Shown one piece after another: positions 10,834 through 22,300 of a stretch of DNA of 64,000 nucleotides. The notes under the pieces were generated by a model that was given only the letters and a program-made list of their open reading frames with translations, was not told the origin of the DNA and did not search any database. The position numbers and the translations under genes are program-made. The first letter of the stretch is position 1; each line of letters opens with the position of its first letter. This stretch comes from Archivesica marissinica (taxonomy: Eukaryota; Mollusca; Bivalvia; Venerida; Vesicomyidae): contig CM026400.1 of NCBI GenBank assembly GCA_014843695.1, positions 32,121,500-32,185,499 of the forward strand, given 5' to 3'.

Positions 10834-11052
10834 GAAGGACCGTAGAGAAACCCCCTAGACAACTCCAGCGAGTCTACGATAGGACAGACCCTGGCTAGAG
10901 CAGTGTTGAAGGACCGTAGAGAAACCCCCTAGACAACTCCAGCGAGTCTACGATGGGACAGACCCTGGTTAGAGCAGTGTTGAAGGACCGTAGAGAAACC
11001 CCCTAGACAACTCCAGCGAGTCTACGATAGGACAGACCCTGGTTAGAGCATT
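10834..11052 (+). repeat. 74-bp tandem repeat, about 3 copies
   Basis: GAAGGACCGTAGAGAAACCC begins at 10834, 10908 and 10982, an exact 74-bp period with very few differences. Each unit contains CGTAGA and, about 30 bp on, TCTACG, so each can fold into a small stem. The near identity suggests a recent expansion. Confidence 0.9.
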
Positions 11053-11084
11053 GATATCGAAAAATAGACATAAGAAGAAATAGA

Positions 11085-11804
11085 GGTCGTGACACTACAT
11101 GCGCGAAACCGAACGTTATTTTGAAGCTGAAGCTTATTCCAGGAAATCAAGTAAAGCCCGACTCTACACGTTCAATAAAAATAAACTTAAGTCGTGGAAC
11201 AATAACCAAACTAGGCTGTCCGATTAGCGCAGTGGTTAGCGTGCTCACTGCTCACCAATGCAACCCGGGTTCGATCCTCGGACAGGGAAGTATGTGAGAT
11301 GGTACGGTGGTCGCCAGATCGGACATGTGGGTTTTCGCCGGGTACTCCGGTTTCCTCCCACACGAATGACCACATTTACGCTTTCATCCGCGCCAACGAG
11401 AGTGATTAATATAAGTTGTTAAAACTTGCTTCGCAATCGTTGTAAAATAAATAAAGTTTTAAAAAAACAACGAAAAACACCAAGCATGCAGATACATAAA
11501 TTACCACGAAAACATCACTTACAAACTAAAAACAAAGAACAACTGGAATAATTGGCATGATTCAAAAAGTGCAATACATACCCTTACAACACAACAAAAT
11601 AAACTGATTAGGGATAGAGGACAAACTATGTAAAATTATGACGTAAATTGAAATATATTCTGTATTTCCCAATGTATGTTAATGTTTATATTATTCACCC
11701 TCGCTGTGCATATTCACGCATGTTTGTATATAGCATAGATGACGACGAACGTAATGTTCAAGTAAAAAATGGAATAAAGATCTGTTCTGTTCTGTTCTGT
11801 AAAT
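11085..11804 (+). mobile_element. Possible non-LTR element 3' remnant, split by a SINE
   Basis: An open stretch at about 11090-11213 is interrupted by the SINE at 11214-11467; low-complexity and AT-rich sequence follows. The segment ends at about 11772-11804 in AATGGAATAAAGATC plus tandem TGTTC units. That polyadenylation-like and microsatellite tail pattern is common at LINE 3' ends. No protein motif is recognisable, so this is a weak call. Confidence 0.3.
11214..11467 (+). mobile_element. tRNA-derived SINE, family A, full length
   Basis: This is the most complete copy: head GGCTGTCCGATTAGCGCAGT, B box GGGTTCGATCCTCGG, then ATCGGACATGTGGGTTTTC, the GTACTCCGGTTTCC body, and the tail GAGAGTGATTAATATAAGTT with TTGCTTCGCAATCGTTGTAA. 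It ends in AAATAAATAAAG and an A run. Confidence 0.87.
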
Positions 11805-12371
11805 AGATGCAAGTGATAAAGAAACGGCAAATCATGATAAAGTAGTATACACGTACATACTTGCTAATTAATTAGATTAGATAAACCCCTTCACTACATA
11901 AAAAAGTCTACACGCATCTGACTAACACAGCACAAAACACTATGTAGATAGCATACACAATTTGCTTGCATATTCCATAACCATTTCAACACCACATACC
12001 TCTAAATAAGCTTACAAAAAGTGTAGATCCAAATGAGCTGTCTGGTGACGAGCAGTCTCATCAGGATCTTCATTTTTGTCAGTAATATTACTATTTTTAG
12101 ACAAAATTACCCATTTTGATAAATGAACTAGTCCAAATGTAATGTTCTTATTAATTTATTGGTTTAAAAATATCATGGGCCAGTCCATGTCAGTTACTTG
12201 GTGTTGAATGGGTTAACGTGTATACAATAGGCTACGTCTCAATCGCAATTGTTTGTGTTTTTATTTGGTACAAGATTTACATACGCAGAAACAAAACTAA
12301 AACGTCTACCGACCGGTGGTTCTTGATCTATGTTTTGTATGTTTGTTTTGGGGGTATAAAGAAGCACCAAA
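11805..12371. other. AT-rich intergenic DNA, nothing recognised
   Basis: No gene seen. The frame at 12218-12460 begins here but only becomes LINE-like in another frame downstream. Confidence 0.5.
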
Positions 12372-12556
12372 AGCTTAGAGATGGTCCAACGATGCGCTGC
12401 CAGGTTCATCACTGGTTACTACACCTCCAGGAACGAAGGCTGCATCTCAAAGATACTTAAGGAAATTAACCTTCCGCCACTACAATCGGAGAATGACGTC
12501 AAGACTTACGTTCTTCTACAAGGTGACCGATGGGTTGGTACCGGCAATGCCATGCC
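12372..12556 (+). pseudogene. LINE reverse transcriptase C-terminal fragment, frameshifted
   Basis: The first frame reads SLEMVQRCAARFITGYY and ILKEINLPPLQ; after a frame change at about 12487 it reads RRMTSRLTFFYKVTDGLVP. Together these match the typical order after the palm in CR1/jockey-type LINEs (a VQRRAARF-like block, then an L-RR--RLTFFYK block). The break is about 2 nt. There is no start and no palm, so this is a short remnant. A SINE head follows directly. Confidence 0.65.
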
Positions 12557-12622
12557 AGGATCGAACCCGGGTTTCAATTGTTGAGAAGCGAGCGCGCTAA
12601 CCACTGCGCTAATCGGACAGCC
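12557..12622 (-). mobile_element. SINE family A, head-only fragment
   Basis: On the minus strand GGCTGTCCGATTAGCGCAGT, then GCGCGCTCGCTTCTCAAC and GGGTTCGATCC, match the head of the family A SINEs. The body is missing and LINE-fragment sequence follows immediately. Confidence 0.75.
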
Positions 12623-13147
12623 TTGATGCTATGCTATAGCGATACATATTAATTGGGCTTACGTGAACTATATTGCTGGTGACACCTACTATATTCTGCA
12701 CTAGCTGGAGTGGCTTAGTATCTGCACTTGCAAAAAACAACTGTACAGCAACATATGCCATGCGCGTGCATAACGACAAGCGCTAAAGAAATGAAAACCG
12801 GTTACATGCAGCCAGCATACATCAGTCTACCAGTGTGTGGCCACAGCATTGACATCGTAATAGCTCTCCGGCACCTACAAATGCTCAATACTTGGAGCAT
12901 AGCACATACACAGGCAGGCAAAGACGAACTACTGCACATGCTTGTTTCATTTGCTAAACAGCGTATAGTAAATTCCTATATTGAAAATATACGCTCGAAA
13001 CAGTAATTAACCCAATACCAGGCATTGGCTACAGGAGTCGAACCTAACATGTGATTACAAGCGCCATCTAGCAGAAGACGGTTGTCAGAAAATATATTCG
13101 AAGACAGACGAAATTACCTATGTCAATTTACACTTTTTCTTTAACCT
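12623..13147. other. Intergenic, nothing recognised
   Basis: A 92-codon frame (12728-13006, plus) lies here. It has no motif, fold signature or repeat relationship that I recognise, and I do not call it a gene. Confidence 0.45.
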
Positions 13148-13374
13148 TTATTTATTTTACAACGATTGCGAAGCAATTTTTAACAACTTATATTAATCAC
13201 TCTCGTTGGCGCGGATGAAAGCGCAAATGTGGTAAATGTGGGAGGAAACCGGAGTACCCGGAGAAAACCTACACGTCCGAACTGACGACCACCGTACCAT
13301 CTCACCTACTTCCTGGTCCGAGGATCGAACCCGGGTTACATTGGCGAGAAGCGAGCGTGCTAACCACTGCACTA
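13148..13374 (-). mobile_element. SINE family A, 5'-end-damaged copy
   Basis: The tail and body match the 9064-9292 copy closely (TTACAACGATTGCGAAGC, then GGAGGAAACCGGAGTACCC). It has a short extra segment before the B box, and the first ~12 bp of the head are replaced, so the A box region is incomplete. Confidence 0.8.
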
Positions 13375-13409
13375 CTTGTCATTATTACAAGCATATTTGC
13401 GACAGGAGT

Positions 13410-13752
13410 TGTTTTAACATGTGTTGACATACGATAGCAATCTCGTGTTAGCATGTGCTAGTCCGCGTTGACATATGCTATCAATATCTTCTTAGCATGC
13501 TCTAGAATTAGTTAGCATTCGCTACCAGTCGCTTCTTAGCATGCTCTAGAATTAGTTGGCATTCGCTATCAATATCTTCTTAGCATGCGCTAGAACGAGT
13601 TGGCATTCGCTACCTGTCGCTTCTTAGCATGCTCTAGAATTAGTTGGCATTCGCTATCAATATCTTCTTAGCATGCTCTAGAACGAGTTGGCATTCGCTA
13701 CCAGTCGCTTCTTAGCATGCTCTAGAACGAGTTGGCATTCGCTTCTTAGCTT
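13410..13752 (+). repeat. 44-bp minisatellite, about 7 copies
   Basis: CTTAGCATGCTCTAGAATTA recurs every 44 bp from 13491 (13491, 13535, and so on), with more diverged units before it. Two unit types occur, ending either CTATCAATATCTT or CTACCAGTCGCTT, partly alternating. Confidence 0.88.
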
Positions 13753-13773
13753 TCTAAGTACACCACATAAATG

Positions 13774-13948
13774 ATTGTAAAATTAATACAAATGTCACTA
13801 TATGATGTAAATGTGAGACTAATAAATTATTGTAAAATTAATACAAATGTCACTGTATGATGTAAATGTGAGACTAATAAATTATTGTAAAATTAATACA
13901 AAAGTCACTGTATGATGTAAAGGTGAGAACAATTGTAAAATTATTACA
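13774..13948 (+). repeat. 55-bp tandem repeat, about 3 copies
   Basis: ATTGTAAAATTAATACAAAT begins at 13774, 13829 and 13884, a 55-bp period. The last unit decays after about 13930. Confidence 0.88.
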
Positions 13949-14565
13949 AAAGACGTAATATAAATCTTGCAACAGATTATGTAATGAAGATAATAAATAT
14001 AAGATAAAGATTAAAAAATACTGTAACAATATTAAAACCATATGGACAAAAGACAAAATCTGGTCTTTTTTAAATTTGTAGTAACTATCTAAACCGTCGT
14101 AAGAGAACTGCACATCGTAATTTGAACTTTAAGTGCTAAATTGGGGACATTATGATCATTGGGAGTTTTAATAACGTTATCTTTTTAAACATTGTCCATG
14201 TATTCTAAAACCCCTTTTCATGAATGTTTATATACCTTATATTAACAATTTATCCGTCAAGCATGGGAGTGTCACATTTAAGACGGAAACCTTTTATGGC
14301 ATCCATGAATCAGATGCAAGAATTTTGAAATAAGAAATATTTGTAACTGTCAGCACAAAGTCATATTAAATAGATAAGAATTATAAGTATATGTTCATTA
14401 AGTACTATGTATAGTGTTAACAATTATGTTGTGTATAAAAGGAAAATTAAATTTTAAAAAAAAAGAAGAAAAAAGAAAGACAAAATCGCACTGTATGGGG
14501 GTCTCTCGTTCATTTAATAACCATGTTAATAGTGCTCTACATACATTAATGATGTACTATACTGG
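13949..14565. other. AT-rich intergenic DNA, nothing recognised
   Basis: No gene or repeat that I can support. Short frames on both strands are AT-rich noise. Confidence 0.5.
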
Positions 14566-14755
14566 CACCAATGCAACCGGGTTCGATCCTCGGAAGTATG
14601 TGGTAGTCACCAGATCGGACAGGTGGGTTTTCTCCGGGTACTCCGGTTTCCTTCCACACGAATGACCACATTTACGCTTTCATCCGCGCCAACGAGAGTG
14701 ATTAATATAAGTTGTTAAAACTTGTTTCGCAATCGTTGTAAAGCAAATGAAGTTT
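14566..14755 (+). mobile_element. SINE family A, truncated and internally deleted
   Basis: It starts at CACCAATGCAACCGGGTTCG (B box), lacks the A box, has lost about 25 bp between head and body, and then follows the family body and tail to TTTCGCAATCGTTGTAAAGC. Confidence 0.8.
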
Positions 14756-14762
14756 AATCTTA

Positions 14763-14998
14763 ATCTGACACCATTTTAAAATACTATGCACTTTTATATT
14801 GAGAGTTACTTTTTCGTTAACATTTTTAGAATTATGCATTTTACTATGGACATGAGTGAAGAAAATCATCCTTCACACATTGCACTAATTTACCCAATTG
14901 TTCGCATATTTTGATACCAAATGTGCCTATATTAATTTCTAAACGGATATAAAATTTATCTCTAAGTTTCATGTTGGTGTCAGTGTATTATGAATTGT
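14763..14998 (+). repeat. Duplicated ~230-bp segment, copy 1
   Basis: CTGACACCAT, TTTTATATTGAGAGTTACTT, GAGTGAAGAAAATCATCC and TTTCATGTTGGTGTCAGT match in order the segment at about 15757-15995. Differences and indels are scattered, so the duplication is old. One indel inside the small shared frame is 3 nt, but this copy's frame stops early. Confidence 0.65.
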
Positions 14999-15756
14999 TA
15001 CGAATTTACGGAGAGTGCAATATATTTTCAAATACAGATTGTACAATGAGAGACATCTGTAATTTTCTATTACCTCCCTTGGAAGATATTCTAATATAAT
15101 TATTCCAAAATGTGAATAGGTACTTTTAGTTAGAATCGTTTGTTTTTACTGTTGTGCCCTAAACAGATGTCGCGGTATGATAATTGTAATTTTATCAAAA
15201 TTGTGTTAATTAACTGATAACATTATTTTACAAATAAGTATCAATTGCATATTATACTGTATGAGATATGTCGAGATATAGTAATTTAATAATCATAAGC
15301 AGCGATAGTGGAATAAAATAGCTAGCATGTTGTGCAAAGGAAACAACGATAAAAACAGAGGAAAACACTTAATATGACCTATCTACTTTTAGGGAATATT
15401 CAGGGGCAGTAACTCACCGATATCTCTCATTACAAACGTTAAACTGGTTGGACTTTTTAATATTCGGTTTTCAACACACGTACAAAGAACTCAAGACAAT
15501 GCCCGTCATGTCTCACTAACCGCTCTCAATGCTAACAACTGTATATTGCAACATTCTCATAGAAAGGAATTTACCGGGTACATAAGCTCTCAGCTTGTTT
15601 TCCAATCCATTTCAGATATCCTGTTGTATTTATATACCGTATATATATTGAATGAACTAAATAAAATATGTTTAAACTAACACACGTACAGTTAGAGGAT
15701 AGCAACCATTTTGGAAATGGTGACGCTTATTGTAATCAGGAATATGACCGTAAATA
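14999..15756. other. AT-rich spacer between duplicated segments
   Basis: No gene recognised. Confidence 0.5.
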
Positions 15757-15998
15757 TGCTGACACCATAAACAAATCTGTGCACTTTTATATTGAGCATT
15801 ACTTTTTCGTAACAAATTTTAGAATTATGGATTTTACTATCATGAGTGAAGAAAATAATCCTTCACACATTGCACTAATTTACTCAATATTTAAACGCGT
15901 AGACGTCAAATTTGCCTATATTCTTTCTAAAAGGATATAAATTTGACCTCCTTAGAGGTCTTAGACCAGTGCACAGTTTCACTTTGGTGTCAGTATTA
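15757..15998 (+). repeat. Duplicated ~230-bp segment, copy 2
   Basis: Copy 2 of the 14763-14998 segment, about 1 kb downstream in the same orientation. A 90-codon frame (15668-15940) overlaps it. The shared peptide part (SEENNPSHIALIY) is kept in both copies, but I recognise no family. Confidence 0.6.
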
Positions 15999-16176
15999 TA
16001 TACCTCATGCAGCATAAATGGGGGAATGAAACGACTGTGGGATAAGAACAACATTTACCGGATTGCTTTGTATGAGCGTGTCCGTCACCTGTGTGTTTGT
16101 AAGCTTGTCGTACGTCACTAGAACATTCCACAGAATGTTAAATGCGTTACCGATCATGAACGATATAAAGAAGTTG

Positions 16177-16330
16177 ATATGTAAACGGATTCTGTGTTGA
16201 CGCCGCAATGGTCTGCAAAGAACAATGATGAAGTGTTGCTATAGCGTCTACTTGAAAGAAAGTACATTGTGTACCTTGGCTTTTAATATGTAAACGGAGT
16301 CTGTGTTGACGCCGCAAAGATCTACACAGA
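16177..16330 (+). repeat. Short direct repeat, two ~45-bp copies
   Basis: ATATGTAAACGGA followed by TCTGTGTTGACGCCGCAA occurs near 16178 and 16286. The second copy leads straight into the 50-bp array. Confidence 0.7.
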
Positions 16331-16905
16331 ACAATGGTACGTTAAGGATTAAACTTACTTATAACTGAGGAAAATGACGAGCGATGGTACGTGAAGGATT
16401 AAACTTACTTATAACTGAGGAAAATGACGAGCGATGGTACGTGAAGGATTAAACTTACTTATAACTGAGGAAAATGACGAGCGATGGTACGTGAAGGATT
16501 AAACTTACTTATAACTGCGGAAAATTACGAACGATGGTACGTGAAGGATTAAACTTACTTATAACTGAGGAAAATGACGAGCGATGGTACGTGAAGGATT
16601 AAACTTACTTATAACTGCGGAAAATGACGAACGATGGTACGTGAAGGATTAAACTTACTTATAACTGCGGAAAATGACGAGCGATGGTACGTGAAGGATT
16701 AAACTTACTTATAACTGAGGGAAATGACGAGCGATGGTACGTGAAGGATTAAACTTACTTATAACTGAGGGAAATAACGAGCGATGGTACGTGAAGGACT
16801 AATCTTACTAATAACTGAGGAAAATGACGAGCGATGGTACGTAAATGATTAAACTTACTTATAACTGAGGAAAATGACGAGGGATGGTACCAGAAGAACT
16901 AAACT
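16331..16905 (+). repeat. 50-bp minisatellite, about 11.5 copies
   Basis: GATGGTACGTGAAGGATTAA recurs every 50 bp (16333, 16383, 16433 and on). Most units differ by only one or two bases. The last units (after about 16790) are more diverged, the usual array-edge pattern. Confidence 0.93.
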
Positions 16906-17034
16906 TGCAACTTCACATCCCAGACTGATGAAGATTGTAACCCGCAAATCCTGTTAATTGAAAAAATTTCATATGTAGGCTACACCAAGTATTTGCCCTA
17001 GTACATGTATGATATTGCGGCATAATAATATCAG

Positions 17035-17910
17035 GTATAGACATCTCAGGTATATAAACATCAGGTATAAAAATAGCATGCATAGAAACAGCAGGCATAG
17101 AAACAGCAGGTATAGAAACTTCGGGTATAGAAACATCAGGTATAGAAACATCAGGTATAGAAACATCAGGTATAAAAATAGCATGCATAGAAACAGCAGG
17201 CATAGAAACTTCGGGTATAGAAACATCAGGTATAGAAACATCAGTTATAGAAACATCAGGTATAGACATCTCAGGTATAGAAACATCAGGTATAAAAATA
17301 GCATGTATAGAAACTTCGGGTATAGAAACATCAGGTACAGAAATAGCATGTATAGAAACCTCGGGTATAGAAACTTCGGGTATAGAAATAGCATATATAG
17401 AAACATCGGGTATAGAAATAGCATATATAGAAACATCAGGTATAGAAATAGCATGTATAGAAACATCAGGTATAAAAATAGCAGGTATATAAATATCAGG
17501 TATAGAAACTTCGGGTATAGAAACATCAGGTATAGAAATAGCATGTATATAAACATCAGGTATAGAAATAGCAGGTATATAAATATCATGTATAGAAATA
17601 CCAGGTATAGAAATAGCAGGTATATATATATCATGTATAGAAATACCAGGTATAGAAATAGCAGGTATATATATATCATGTATAGAAACATCAGGTATAA
17701 AAATAGCAGGTATATATATATCATGTATAGAAATACCAGGTATAGAAATAGCAGGTATATATATATCATGTATAGAAATACCATGTATAGAAATAGCAGA
17801 TATAGAAATATCAGGTATAGAAATAGCAGGTATATAACCATCAGGTATAGAAACATCAGGTATATAAATATCAGGTATATAAATATCAGGTATACAAATA
17901 TAAGTTATAA
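17035..17910. repeat. 15-bp minisatellite, about 58 copies
   Basis: The unit AGGTATAGAAACATC varies at a few positions (AACTTCGGGTATAG, ATAGCATGTATAG). Because 15 is a multiple of 3 and the unit has no stop on the minus strand, long frames open there with a five-residue period (IPDVS-like and FLYLM-like); the plus strand reads RYRNI-like. Variation falls mostly at residue-changing positions, which argues against a selected protein. Confidence 0.92.
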
Positions 17911-18082
17911 AAATGTTATTTTCGCTAGGCAATTGGCCTATTCCATACATACGCGCACTCGTACATCGGTTTGATGAGGTAATTGATGACGTATTAGATA
18001 TGTTCTTGGCAATAATACGTGTCCTTTCCAGTAGGAGAAACCGAGGAACCTAACTCGGATACGATTACGAGTAATAGGATAG

Positions 18083-18335
18083 ATAGATGGATGGATGGAT
18101 GGATGGATGGATGGATGGATGGATGGATGGATGGATGGATGGATGGATGGATGGATGGATGGATGGATGGATGGATGGATGGATGGATGGATGGATGGAT
18201 GGATGGATGGATGGATGGATGGATGGATGGATGGATGGATGGATGGATGGATGGATGGATGGATGGATGGATGGATGGATGGATGGATGGATGGATGGAT
18301 GGATGGATGGATGGATGGATGGATGGATGGATGGA
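18083..18335 (+). repeat. (GGAT)n microsatellite running into a gap
   Basis: About 63 uninterrupted ATGG tetranucleotides run straight into the run of N. Lack of interruption suggests the true length is longer and polymorphic. The WMDG-type frames here are artefacts. Confidence 0.97.
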
Positions 18336-19335
18336 NNNNNNNNNNNNNNNNNNNNNNNNNNNNNNNNNNNNNNNNNNNNNNNNNNNNNNNNNNNNNNNNN
18401 NNNNNNNNNNNNNNNNNNNNNNNNNNNNNNNNNNNNNNNNNNNNNNNNNNNNNNNNNNNNNNNNNNNNNNNNNNNNNNNNNNNNNNNNNNNNNNNNNNNN
18501 NNNNNNNNNNNNNNNNNNNNNNNNNNNNNNNNNNNNNNNNNNNNNNNNNNNNNNNNNNNNNNNNNNNNNNNNNNNNNNNNNNNNNNNNNNNNNNNNNNNN
18601 NNNNNNNNNNNNNNNNNNNNNNNNNNNNNNNNNNNNNNNNNNNNNNNNNNNNNNNNNNNNNNNNNNNNNNNNNNNNNNNNNNNNNNNNNNNNNNNNNNNN
18701 NNNNNNNNNNNNNNNNNNNNNNNNNNNNNNNNNNNNNNNNNNNNNNNNNNNNNNNNNNNNNNNNNNNNNNNNNNNNNNNNNNNNNNNNNNNNNNNNNNNN
18801 NNNNNNNNNNNNNNNNNNNNNNNNNNNNNNNNNNNNNNNNNNNNNNNNNNNNNNNNNNNNNNNNNNNNNNNNNNNNNNNNNNNNNNNNNNNNNNNNNNNN
18901 NNNNNNNNNNNNNNNNNNNNNNNNNNNNNNNNNNNNNNNNNNNNNNNNNNNNNNNNNNNNNNNNNNNNNNNNNNNNNNNNNNNNNNNNNNNNNNNNNNNN
19001 NNNNNNNNNNNNNNNNNNNNNNNNNNNNNNNNNNNNNNNNNNNNNNNNNNNNNNNNNNNNNNNNNNNNNNNNNNNNNNNNNNNNNNNNNNNNNNNNNNNN
19101 NNNNNNNNNNNNNNNNNNNNNNNNNNNNNNNNNNNNNNNNNNNNNNNNNNNNNNNNNNNNNNNNNNNNNNNNNNNNNNNNNNNNNNNNNNNNNNNNNNNN
19201 NNNNNNNNNNNNNNNNNNNNNNNNNNNNNNNNNNNNNNNNNNNNNNNNNNNNNNNNNNNNNNNNNNNNNNNNNNNNNNNNNNNNNNNNNNNNNNNNNNNN
19301 NNNNNNNNNNNNNNNNNNNNNNNNNNNNNNNNNNN
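18336..19335. other. Assembly gap, 1000 N
   Basis: Exactly 1000 N. The left edge is a tetranucleotide array; the right edge lies inside the last codons of a LINE ORF1. The missing part must include most of ORF1 and the 5' UTR of LINE copy 1 unless that copy is 5'-truncated. Confidence 0.97.
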
Positions 19336-22300
19336 CTCAAGATCTCATGCATCATTAATAAACATGTTTCTATATTCAGTGTGTACTTTGTTCCATAAGT
19401 TTTAAATAAATCAAATGGATAATAAACCAGATATTATTCAGTGGAATTACCGTGGTTTAAGACCCAATTATAATGAAATTCTTCTGTTATTGAATCAAGA
19501 AACTTCTGTACTTTGTCTTCAAGAAACCTTTTTAAAAGCAACTAACAACATATCCTTCAAAAATTATTCTACGTATAAGTATACCGTACCAGATGCAGAA
19601 CGAGCATGTGGTGGTTCATCCATCATTGTCAGTAATAAAACTCGTCACCGGTCTATCAAACTAAATACTAACCTACAAGCTGTTGCTATTTCGGCCACAC
19701 TACACAAAGTCATCACAATCTGTTCACTTTATATTCCACCAAGCAGTAAACCATCAATAGCTGAATTAGATTATTTAGTTCAACAGCTTCCAAAACCTTT
19801 TATTATTTTAGGTGACCTTAATGGACATCATAATCTATGGGGGTGTAAAGATATAAACCCAAGAGATGAACTTATTGAACATTTTATAGAAGGGCACGAT
19901 CTTTTTATTTTGAATGACAAATCGTATACTTATCTGCATCCTGCAACTGGAAATTATTCATCACTTGATTTAACTATATGTCATCCATCTATCTTTCTGG
20001 ATTTTGAATGGAAAGTAGGCGATGACCTTTGCGGAAGTGATCACTTTCCAATTTTTCTTAAATGTTTACAACCAGTGACAAATGATAATATTCAGCACTG
20101 GAAATTAAATAAAGCTGAATGGCACACATTTGAAGAAATGTGTGAAGATCTAATAACTATTGACAATTTAATTCATACGGAAGATCCTATTAAATCTTTT
20201 ACAAATATTTTACATGGAATAGCAGAAGAATGTATACCAAAATCTTCGGCGAATTCAGCAAAACTTAAAAAGCCTTGGTTTAATGACGTCGTGCAGTTCT
20301 TAAAATATTTAATGTTAGACCAACAAAAGAACACTTAAACTCGTTTAAAATAGTTCGTGCGAAAGCTCGCAGAACATTGAAACTCTGTAAAGGGGATTCC
20401 TGGAAACGTTATGTGTCTGAACTTAACTCTAGGACTTCAATTAAAAAGGTTTGGGATATGGTGAGGAAAATTAGTGGAAAATCGAAATCCAACTCTTTAG
20501 GACATTTAAATATATTAAATAAAAACATCACCTCAAGGGAAGATATTGCAAACACTTTAGCAGATTCATTCTCCAAAAACTCTTCTTCCACAAATTATGA
20601 TAAACGATTTCAAAAGGTTAAAACCAGAGAGGAAAAACGAACACTACGGTTCAACTCTGATAACTCAGAAAATTACAATCAGATATTTTCTATAAATGAA
20701 CTCACTGATGCAATAAATAAATCACATGATACCGCTGTTGGTCCTGATGAAATACACTATCAATTTTTGAAACATTTGCCCACGTATTCATTAATTGCAC
20801 TTTTAGATGTTTTTAATAAAATCTGGAAATCCGGAATATTACCCGATTCCTGGAAAGAAGCCACTGTAATCCCAATACCCAAACCAGGAAAAGATAACAC
20901 TAATCCAAACAATTATCGCCCTATTGCATTAACGAGCTGCGTTTGTAAAACTATGGAACGAATGATTAACGCCAGACTAGTTTGGTATCTGGAGTCCAAC
21001 AATTTAATTTCTGAATTCCAAAGTGGATTTCGGAATGAATGAAGTACCATTGACCATTTGATACGATTGGAACGTTTATCCGTGATGCTTTTATCAAGAA
21101 ACAACACATAGTTTCTATATTTTTCGATCTTGAAAAGGCTTACGATACAACATGGAAACATGGTATTATGACAGACTTACACGATTTAGGACTTAAAGGA
21201 CACATGCCACAATTTAGATCTAACTTTCTCGTGGATAGACAATTTAAAGTTAGAGTGGGTTCTACCCTCTCTAGCAATCACGAACAAGAAATGGGCAGTA
21301 TTTTATCTGTTACACTTTTTAATATTAAAATAAGTAACATTGTGAAATGCCTTGGCAAAGATACGGAGTGTTCTTTATATGTAGATGATTTTGTTATATG
21401 TTATCGTTCAAAGTCTATGGCTACTATTGAACGCCATCTTCAACTTTGTTTAAATAAAGTCCAAGCATGGGCTTTAAATAACGGTTTTCGATTTTCGAAG
21501 GCCGAAACAAATTGTATTCACTTTTGTCAGTCAAGAAAATTACACAATGACCCTGTATTAACTCTTGATGGAGTCCCCATTCCTGTTGTTCCTGAGACTA
21601 AATTTCTTGGAGTAATTTTTGATAAAAAACTTTCGTTTATTTCTCACTTGAAGTACTTGAAAGCAAGATGCCTCAAGGCAATGAACCTTATCAAAGTAGT
21701 CGCTCATACGGACTGGGGAGCTGATCAAAAGGTCCTCCTTTGACTGTATAGAGTACTAGTTCGTTCTAAACTCGATTATGGATCAATTGTGTATGGATCA
21801 GCCAGACCATCATATATCAAAACACTTGACCCAATACATCACCAAGGCTTACGACTTGCACTCGGAGCTTTCAGAACATCACCAATAGCTAGTTTATATG
21901 TAGGAGGCGAAGCCAAAGGCGATACGTCCTCTTGCGCTTCGCATCGAGGAAGCTGTTCATAACATAGATTTCGACATCGACAATGTTCATGAAACTTTTA
22001 TATCAGATATAGCTCCTTTTGACCTGACTAAACCCAACGTTATTTTACAACTTCACGATAACCTGAAATCATATACTAACCCTCTGTTTAAATCAAAATT
22101 AAATGAAATCAGAACCATGTTTTCAGATTATACACCAATATACACAGATGGATCTAAAGCTGACAACAAAGTTGGCTGTGCTGCTGTCAGTAATTTACAT
22201 AATTCTAAATTACGACTACCTGATCATGCGTCTATATTTTCAGCAGAAATAGAGGCTATTGATTTAGCTTTGAATTTTGCTGATGCATCACGTGATAGGA

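Noticed and set aside
12728..13006. 92-codon plus-strand frame as a small gene
   Set aside because: No motif, homology memory, splice or promoter signal; length is within chance for this DNA.
15668..15940. 90-codon frame as a gene
   Set aside because: Overlaps an old duplication; the second copy is truncated by a stop and no family is recognised.
16913..17950. 345-codon minus-strand frame with IPDVS-type pentapeptide repeats
   Set aside because: The 15-bp unit keeps several frames open; unit variants change residues freely; no signal peptide, domain or gene context.
18019..19405. Long WMDG / HPSI frames across the first gap
   Set aside because: Produced by the GGAT microsatellite and translated N; not coding.
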